From: Thermococci archaeon
GTDB taxonomy: Archaea > Methanobacteriota_B > Thermococci > Methanofastidiosales > B48-G16
Reading direction: 5' to 3'
NCBI GenBank assembly: GCA_003660605.1
Contig: QMUN01000024.1
Span: 1-8,417, forward strand
DNA length: 8,417 nucleotides
Position numbers and translations under genes: made by a program. Positions 5,203 through 8,417 of this stretch are shown one piece after another. The notes under the pieces were generated by a model. It was given only the letters and a program-made list of their open reading frames with translations, did no database searches and was not told the DNA's origin. The first letter of the stretch is position 1. Each line of letters begins with the position of its first letter.

Positions 5203-6278
5203 CGAGATGTGCCTCTCAATAATTCGCCTATAAGCTCTTTCTTGTTCTCAAAGTGTTTTCTTGATGGTTCGAGTATCTTTATTAAACTCTCCGAGATGTT
5301 ATTTTTCAGATCTAGGGGATGAATCTCTCCTTTTCTGAATGCATTTTCCAACTCTTCATATCTCCAGAATGTTATATCTCCTCCAAACTTTTCGGGTCTG
5401 TGGATTGTGAACTCTTTCTCTTCTCCTCTAAAAACTATATATCTGGCGATCTCGAGGATCGGATTGTTCTCTACAACTTTTGCAGGACAGTAAGCCTCTT
5501 TTATCTTCTCTCTTATCTCTTCCTCCGTGTCATGAACAAAAATATTTGCCTTTGGCGTAGATTTACTCATTTTGGAGCTTATGCTAAGATCCGTCTTTAA
5601 ATCTTTATCGAATCCGGACGTTGCGGGTTCTGTGAGCCCCATGAGAAGATGATAATGAACACAAACAGGTTTTTTGGCACCTAACTTTTCGCTCATTTCT
5701 CTGGCAAGTATCTGTGCTTTTCTCTGATCCATTCCTGCACATGCTATATCCAGCTCCATCTGGAGTATGTCAGAAGCCTGCATCGCGGGATAGATATACT
5801 GGGCAACGTTCTGCATCTCTCCCTCTTTTCTGCCCATTATAGTCAAACATCTTGTCATGCGCGCGATTGTCGTACCCTTTGTTATTTTTATTACCTTCTC
5901 CCAGTAGGATAGATCGTCGGAAAGCTCAGATGCCCATATGTATTCTACTTTTTTTTCATCTACACCTAAGGATCCCCATACTTCTTTGAGATACTCTCCG
6001 GATTTTCGAATTAATTCCAGATCTCCACCCATTTTTTCATTGATCCAAGCGTGCCAGTCCGCTAAAAATAAAATGAATTTTACACCAGCATTTATCATAT
6101 CCACTGCTTTCATGGCTGTAACAAGTCCTGTACCAAGATGTGCAAGCCCTGAAGGCTCAAATCCTTGATATGCCAGAGGTGCATCGTTCGTTTCAAAAAT
6201 ATTCCTTAATTCTTCCTGCGTTATTACTTCCTCTGTAGGCAGTCTATTTACCAGTCTTATCTTATCTTCGAGATCCAT
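5199..6278 (-). CDS. tyrS: Tyrosyl-tRNA synthetase, archaeal/eukaryotic type
   Basis: This class I synthetase charges tRNA-Tyr. It has 359 residues from the chosen start. It carries LAYQGFEPSGLAHLG (35-49), which includes the HIGH-like HLG and the tyrosine-binding Tyr37. It also has QYIYPAMQASDI (160-171) with the substrate-specific Asp170, GMDQRKAQILARE (182-194), and a canonical KMSKS at 236-240. The sequence context is archaeal rather than bacterial; there is no S4 domain. At about 359 residues it is longer than the Methanocaldococcus enzyme (306) and closer to other archaeal forms. An in-frame ATG at 6296 would add six residues (MIYGGI). The ATG at 6278 has GGTGG three to five bases before it and the conserved start MDLEDKIRLV, so it is preferred. 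It overlaps the NMD3 gene by 17 bases. Confidence 0.95.
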   Translation of the reverse strand: MDLEDKIRLVNRLPTEEVITQEELRNIFETNDAPLAYQGFEPSGLAHLGTGLVTAMKAVDMINAGVKFILFLADWHAWINEKMGGDLELIRKSGEYLKEVWGSLGVDEKKVEYIWASELSDDLSYWEKVIKITKGTTIARMTRCLTIMGRKEGEMQNVAQYIYPAMQASDILQMELDIACAGMDQRKAQILAREMSEKLGAKKPVCVHYHLLMGLTEPATSGFDKDLKTDLSISSKMSKSTPKANIFVHDTEEEIREKIKEAYCPAKVVENNPILEIARYIVFRGEEKEFTIHRPEKFGGDITFWRYEELENAFRKGEIHPLDLKNNISESLIKILEPSRKHFENKKELIGELLRGTSR

Positions 6279-7299
6279 AATCCCACCATATATCAAGTTT
6301 ATTTTCTCTTCTTATCGCTCTATACTCTTTTTCAATCTCTATATTTATATCTTTTGGCAGGTCTTCCTTTTTAAAATAAAAAGTATCATACTTTTTTAAA
6401 GACATAACCTGGATTCTTTCGGGAGTTATCTCTGTGATCATGACATTTTCAAACTCCAGATCTTTTAAAACTTTAAAGTCTTTTTGATGTATATTCCTCC
6501 ACAAGAATCTTTTTTTCTCTCCTGAGAGTGTCCTGACATTCAAGGAATTTTTAGCCTCTTCTATAAAAAGGATCTCGTTATTGTGTTCAATGAACATTCC
6601 CTTCTTGTATCTTGGCAACCTGAGAACAGATACTACTCGGGATTTATCTTTCCCATATACTTCAAAACTCTTTTTTATCTTTCCACCATACTTTAATCTT
6701 AGGAATTCTAATATTTTTGCTGCTGTCTTTTTTGATATAAAATAAAAGTCAATCCCTTCTTTTTTCTCTATGATCTTTGAGATAACATTCTCTTCACCGA
6801 TATCTTCTATCGTTTCTACAATCTCTTCTTTTTCTTCTTTATTGAGTATGTTCTCTTCTCTTCTCACCTGTATTACCGCCTCATAATACCCTCCATGAAC
6901 TCTGGAACACGTAAGACATGTGGTATAATCAAAGATTATCTCTGAGAACATATCTTCTTCTACTTTAAATTTTTCAGCGACAAGTAATTTGATATTAACA
7001 TCTATTTTTTCCTCTCTGCAGGAGAACTCTATTTTCATCTGATTCTTTTCCGTATCTTCTATCCTATCAACTATCTCAAAATTTTTTTTAGGCTTCAGAT
7101 AGTATAAGACTGTCTTTGTTACCATATCTTTTATCGTTCCATGTTCCCACTTGTTTAGATAAAATGCTCCGCAGTGTTTACAGATCTGGAGTTTTATGTT
7201 TCTATCAATAGAAAAAGGCGATTTCTCCTTCGAAAAACAGGATTCACACATCCCCTCCTGTAATTTCTCTGTTTCTTTTCCGCAGATACAGCATCTCAT
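6262..7299 (-). CDS. nmd3: NMD3-family ribosome large-subunit factor
   Basis: This 345-residue archaeal homologue of eukaryotic NMD3, the adaptor that binds the 60S subunit for nuclear export, presumably acts in large-subunit assembly in a cell without a nucleus. N-terminal Cys pairs mark zinc sites: C3/C6 (CCICG), C18/C21 (CESC) and C40/C43 (CKHCGAFY), with C128/C131 (CLTCSRVHGGYYEA) completing the signature of the family. NKWEHG (49-54) and the region at about 175-215 (DFYFISKKTAAKILEFL) also fit. The C-terminal third (about 225-345) resembles the SH3/OB-like beta domains of the family and lacks the eukaryotic export-signal tail. Its ATG overlaps the DUF424 stop by four bases (ATGA). Co-transcription with aIF2-beta is a common archaeal arrangement. 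Confidence 0.9.
   Translation of the reverse strand: MRCCICGKETEKLQEGMCESCFSKEKSPFSIDRNIKLQICKHCGAFYLNKWEHGTIKDMVTKTVLYYLKPKKNFEIVDRIEDTEKNQMKIEFSCREEKIDVNIKLLVAEKFKVEEDMFSEIIFDYTTCLTCSRVHGGYYEAVIQVRREENILNKEEKEEIVETIEDIGEENVISKIIEKKEGIDFYFISKKTAAKILEFLRLKYGGKIKKSFEVYGKDKSRVVSVLRLPRYKKGMFIEHNNEILFIEEAKNSLNVRTLSGEKKRFLWRNIHQKDFKVLKDLEFENVMITEITPERIQVMSLKKYDTFYFKKEDLPKDINIEIEKEYRAIRRENKLDIWWDYGSRR
6284..6287 (-). promoter_or_regulatory. Shine-Dalgarno GGTG that fixes the tyrS start
   Basis: On the minus strand GGTGGGATT directly precedes the ATG at 6278; GGTG is five bases upstream. It matches the CACCUCC end of archaeal 16S rRNA and favours this ATG over the one at 6296. Confidence 0.6.
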
Positions 7300-7592
7300 A
7301 CCTTCACCATCTGGGCATGAACTGTTTTTCCCACTTTTATAACATTATTTTTTTTTATGAATCCCCATTCTATACATTTTTTGACAGTTTCAACACCTAC
7401 CAAATTCAGTATTGTTGCTCTTTCCAGAATGGGTTTAATCTCCTCCAGATTTTTCCTTTCTCCTTTGTAAAAGCTCTCCTTTACCTCAAAGATAACGTCA
7501 TTAAAAAAAAATTTCTTTCCGAGAATATCTTCATCACAAACAGCTATCAAGACATCTCCAGGGGTTTCATAAATTTTTATGTGCACTTCCAT
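7296..7592 (-). CDS. DUF424 family protein
   Basis: This 98-residue soluble protein matches the archaeal DUF424 family: MEVHIKIYETPGDVLIAVCDEDILGKKF at the start, FYKGERK (about 41-47), the central ERATILNLVGVETVKKCIE (56-74) and the terminal KTVHAQMVKV. The family is conserved in archaea with no established function. Its place between aIF2-beta and NMD3 points to translation or ribosome assembly (inference). The open frame extends to an ATG at 7643, but that overlaps aIF2-beta by 43 bases and adds residues foreign to the family. The ATG at 7592 is 8 bases after the aIF2-beta stop, has AGGGA with a five-base spacer, and begins at the conserved MxVxxYET. The stop overlaps the NMD3 start by four bases. 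Confidence 0.85.
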   Translation of the reverse strand: MEVHIKIYETPGDVLIAVCDEDILGKKFFFNDVIFEVKESFYKGERKNLEEIKPILERATILNLVGVETVKKCIEWGFIKKNNVIKVGKTVHAQMVKV

Positions 7593-7597
7593 AAAAT

Positions 7598-7602
7598 TCC
7601 CT
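7598..7602 (-). promoter_or_regulatory. Shine-Dalgarno AGGGA that fixes the DUF424 start
   Basis: On the minus strand TAGGGAATTTTATG places AGGGA five bases before the ATG at 7592 and overlaps the aIF2-beta TAG stop, a layout suited to termination-reinitiation. Confidence 0.6.
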
Positions 7603-8011
7603 AAATACGTTTTATTGGATGTCTGGCACCGCAGGCTCCACATTTAAGAAGATATACTCTTCCTTCTTTTATTATCGTGGTATCAGGTTTTCCACATTCA
7701 TGACACAGCACATAGTTCTTTGTGTAGAGTTCTATCTTCAGATTTATGATCCCTGTACCGAATTTCCCTTGAAACTCTGCTTTGTTGCCGACGATCTCTC
7801 CGGAGGTAGCCAGTTCTTTCAGGAGGTATTTCATTATGTGCACAGGTTTTCTGTTCAACATTGTAGCTATCTCACTGAAATTTCTTATCAGAGTTCTGTT
7901 CCCTGCTATTACAACATCCGCTTTTGGTACTTCAAACCTCTCTTCTTTCAGTACTTTCTCAGGAAGGTTTTTCCATGCCTCATCCAAGAGTTTTTGATAA
8001 TTATCTTCCAT
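7601..8011 (-). CDS. eif2b: Translation initiation factor aIF2 subunit beta
   Basis: This 136-residue subunit is part of the aIF2 heterotrimer that brings initiator Met-tRNA to the small ribosomal subunit. An N-terminal helix (YQKLLDEAWKNLPEKV) is of the kind that contacts the gamma subunit. The core alpha/beta domain has VVIAGNRTLIRNFSEIA (33-49) and LNRKPVHIMKYLLKELATSG (52-71). The C-terminal zinc ribbon has C103-x2-C106 and C124-x2-C127 and ends in GARHPIKRI. Length and all landmarks are normal for the family. AGGTGA lies four bases before the ATG. It is the first gene of the operon, and the gap to the divergent pus10 is only 38 bases. Confidence 0.95.
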   Translation of the reverse strand: MEDNYQKLLDEAWKNLPEKVLKEERFEVPKADVVIAGNRTLIRNFSEIATMLNRKPVHIMKYLLKELATSGEIVGNKAEFQGKFGTGIINLKIELYTKNYVLCHECGKPDTTIIKEGRVYLLKCGACGARHPIKRI

Positions 8012-8063
8012 TAGCTCACCTTTTTAACTTGATTTTCCTATTAGTAATTATGTATAAATTATG
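8012..8063 (-). promoter_or_regulatory. Probable promoter and ribosome site of the aIF2-beta operon
   Basis: On the minus strand AATTTATACAT (about 8060-8050) resembles an archaeal TATA box, with initiation expected near 8030 and a leader of about 20 bases. AGGTGA at 8021-8016 is a good Shine-Dalgarno site. The TATA box would lie over the start codon and first codons of the divergent pus10. Spacing-based inference. Confidence 0.45.
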
Positions 8064-8417
8064 CGGATCATGTTTAAAAAGGCTTGGCTTACAGGGAAAA
8101 CCAGAGAAGTGTGAACTGTGCGGGAATATTTTTGAAAAAATTGATGTTCTTCTCGATTTTACATACGATGCAGAGTTTTTTAACTTCAATGTGGGTGTGA
8201 AACTCGATCCGGAAACTCTGGAAAAGGAGAAAAAGATTATAGAAGAATTGAATTTATCTGGAGAAAAAACTCTGAAAAGAGAGTTATTGTCAGTTTTACG
8301 AAAGAAATTAAAAGAAAAATTCAATAAAGAGATAGAAATGGAAGATCCAGATGTGATCTTTATTTTCGATCTTAAAAAATTTAAAGTAATACCAGAAAAC
8401 AATTCTCTGTATATAAA
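8050..8417 (+). CDS. pus10: tRNA pseudouridine synthase Pus10, 5' part only
   Basis: The frame opens at ATG 8050 and runs off the right edge with 122 residues visible. Archaeal Pus10 makes pseudouridine at positions 54 and 55 of the tRNA TψC loop (family knowledge). The N-terminus shows two zinc-type pairs, C5/C8 (LCGSCL) and C21/C24 (CELCG). FNFNVGVKLDPETLEKEKK (45-63) follows, then the THUMP-like segment TLKRELLSVLRKKLKEKF, and MEDPDVIFIFDLKKFKVIPE (97-116), which in the family leads into the GRYxK segment just beyond the window. The catalytic Asp domain is not included. The two Cys pairs are only 12 residues apart, closer than I expect for many archaeal members. No Shine-Dalgarno is visible before the ATG, so a leaderless message is possible. 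Confidence 0.8.
   Translation, partial: MYKLCGSCLKRLGLQGKPEKCELCGNIFEKIDVLLDFTYDAEFFNFNVGVKLDPETLEKEKKIIEELNLSGEKTLKRELLSVLRKKLKEKFNKEIEMEDPDVIFIFDLKKFKVIPENNSLYI

Noticed and set aside
5319..5600. Plus-strand open frame opposite tyrS
   Set aside because: Shadow of the synthetase gene; no ribosome site and no recognisable motif.
6279..6296. Longer start (ATG at 6296) for tyrS
   Set aside because: It adds only MIYGGI, deepens the overlap with nmd3, and the ATG at 6278 has a better ribosome site and the family-like first residues.
7593..7643. Longer start (ATG at 7643) for the DUF424 protein
   Set aside because: The extra 17 residues do not fit the family and are read across the aIF2-beta zinc ribbon.
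7619..8014. Plus-strand open frame of 131 codons opposite aIF2-beta
   Set aside because: It is Phe/Ser/Tyr-rich with no family features and lies wholly opposite a well-identified gene.
8016..8402. Minus-strand open frame of 128 codons opposite pus10
   Set aside because: It is a Ser/Phe-rich shadow of the pus10 frame, whose Cys pairs and PDV motif identify the plus strand as coding.

Overview
The window is archaeal chromosomal DNA of low GC content (roughly mid-thirties percent by eye). The right half carries archaeal information-processing genes: translation initiation factor aIF2-beta, a DUF424 protein, the ribosome-export-factor homologue NMD3, an archaeal/eukaryotic-type tyrosyl-tRNA synthetase and the start of the tRNA pseudouridine synthase Pus10. 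Several starts have Shine-Dalgarno sites of the GGTGA/AGGAGG type and several gene pairs overlap by a few bases. The lineage cannot be named from this piece. The threonine dehydrogenase resembles the Thermoplasma type, and the membrane-bound winged-helix regulator (COG2512-like) belongs to a family common in Euryarchaeota, so a euryarchaeal relative is a reasonable guess.

Layout, right to left, because all genes but one lie on the minus strand. (1) 8050 to the right edge, plus strand: 5' part of pus10, divergent from the rest across a 38-base gap. (2) 8011 to 4108: a tight operon of aIF2-beta, DUF424, NMD3, TyrRS and a lysine-6-dehydrogenase-like enzyme, with 4- to 17-base overlaps or an 8-base gap between neighbours. 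(3) 4050 to 2758: a short-chain L-threonine 3-dehydrogenase with a strong Shine-Dalgarno site and its own probable promoter, followed by an internally deleted GNAT acetyltransferase that is probably a pseudogene. (4) 2683 to the left edge: an envelope cluster. It holds a secreted all-helical repeat protein, a signal-peptide/beta-domain/TM/winged-helix regulator, a small single-pass membrane protein, and the 5' part of a polytopic GT-C-like membrane glycosyltransferase. The first two and the last two of these overlap, and the middle pair is 5 bases apart.

Regions 2 and 3 are familiar housekeeping and amino-acid metabolism genes. Region 4 is the least explained and most interesting part. The secreted protein appears to be three tandem units of about 75 residues, and the small membrane protein carries what looks like a single unit of the same kind on its predicted outer side. 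Between them is a protein that can link an extracytoplasmic beta domain directly to a cytoplasmic DNA-binding domain. Together with the glycosyltransferase this suggests a cell-surface sensing or envelope-building module; that reading is inference. No tRNA, rRNA, CRISPR array, insertion sequence or long intergenic region was seen.
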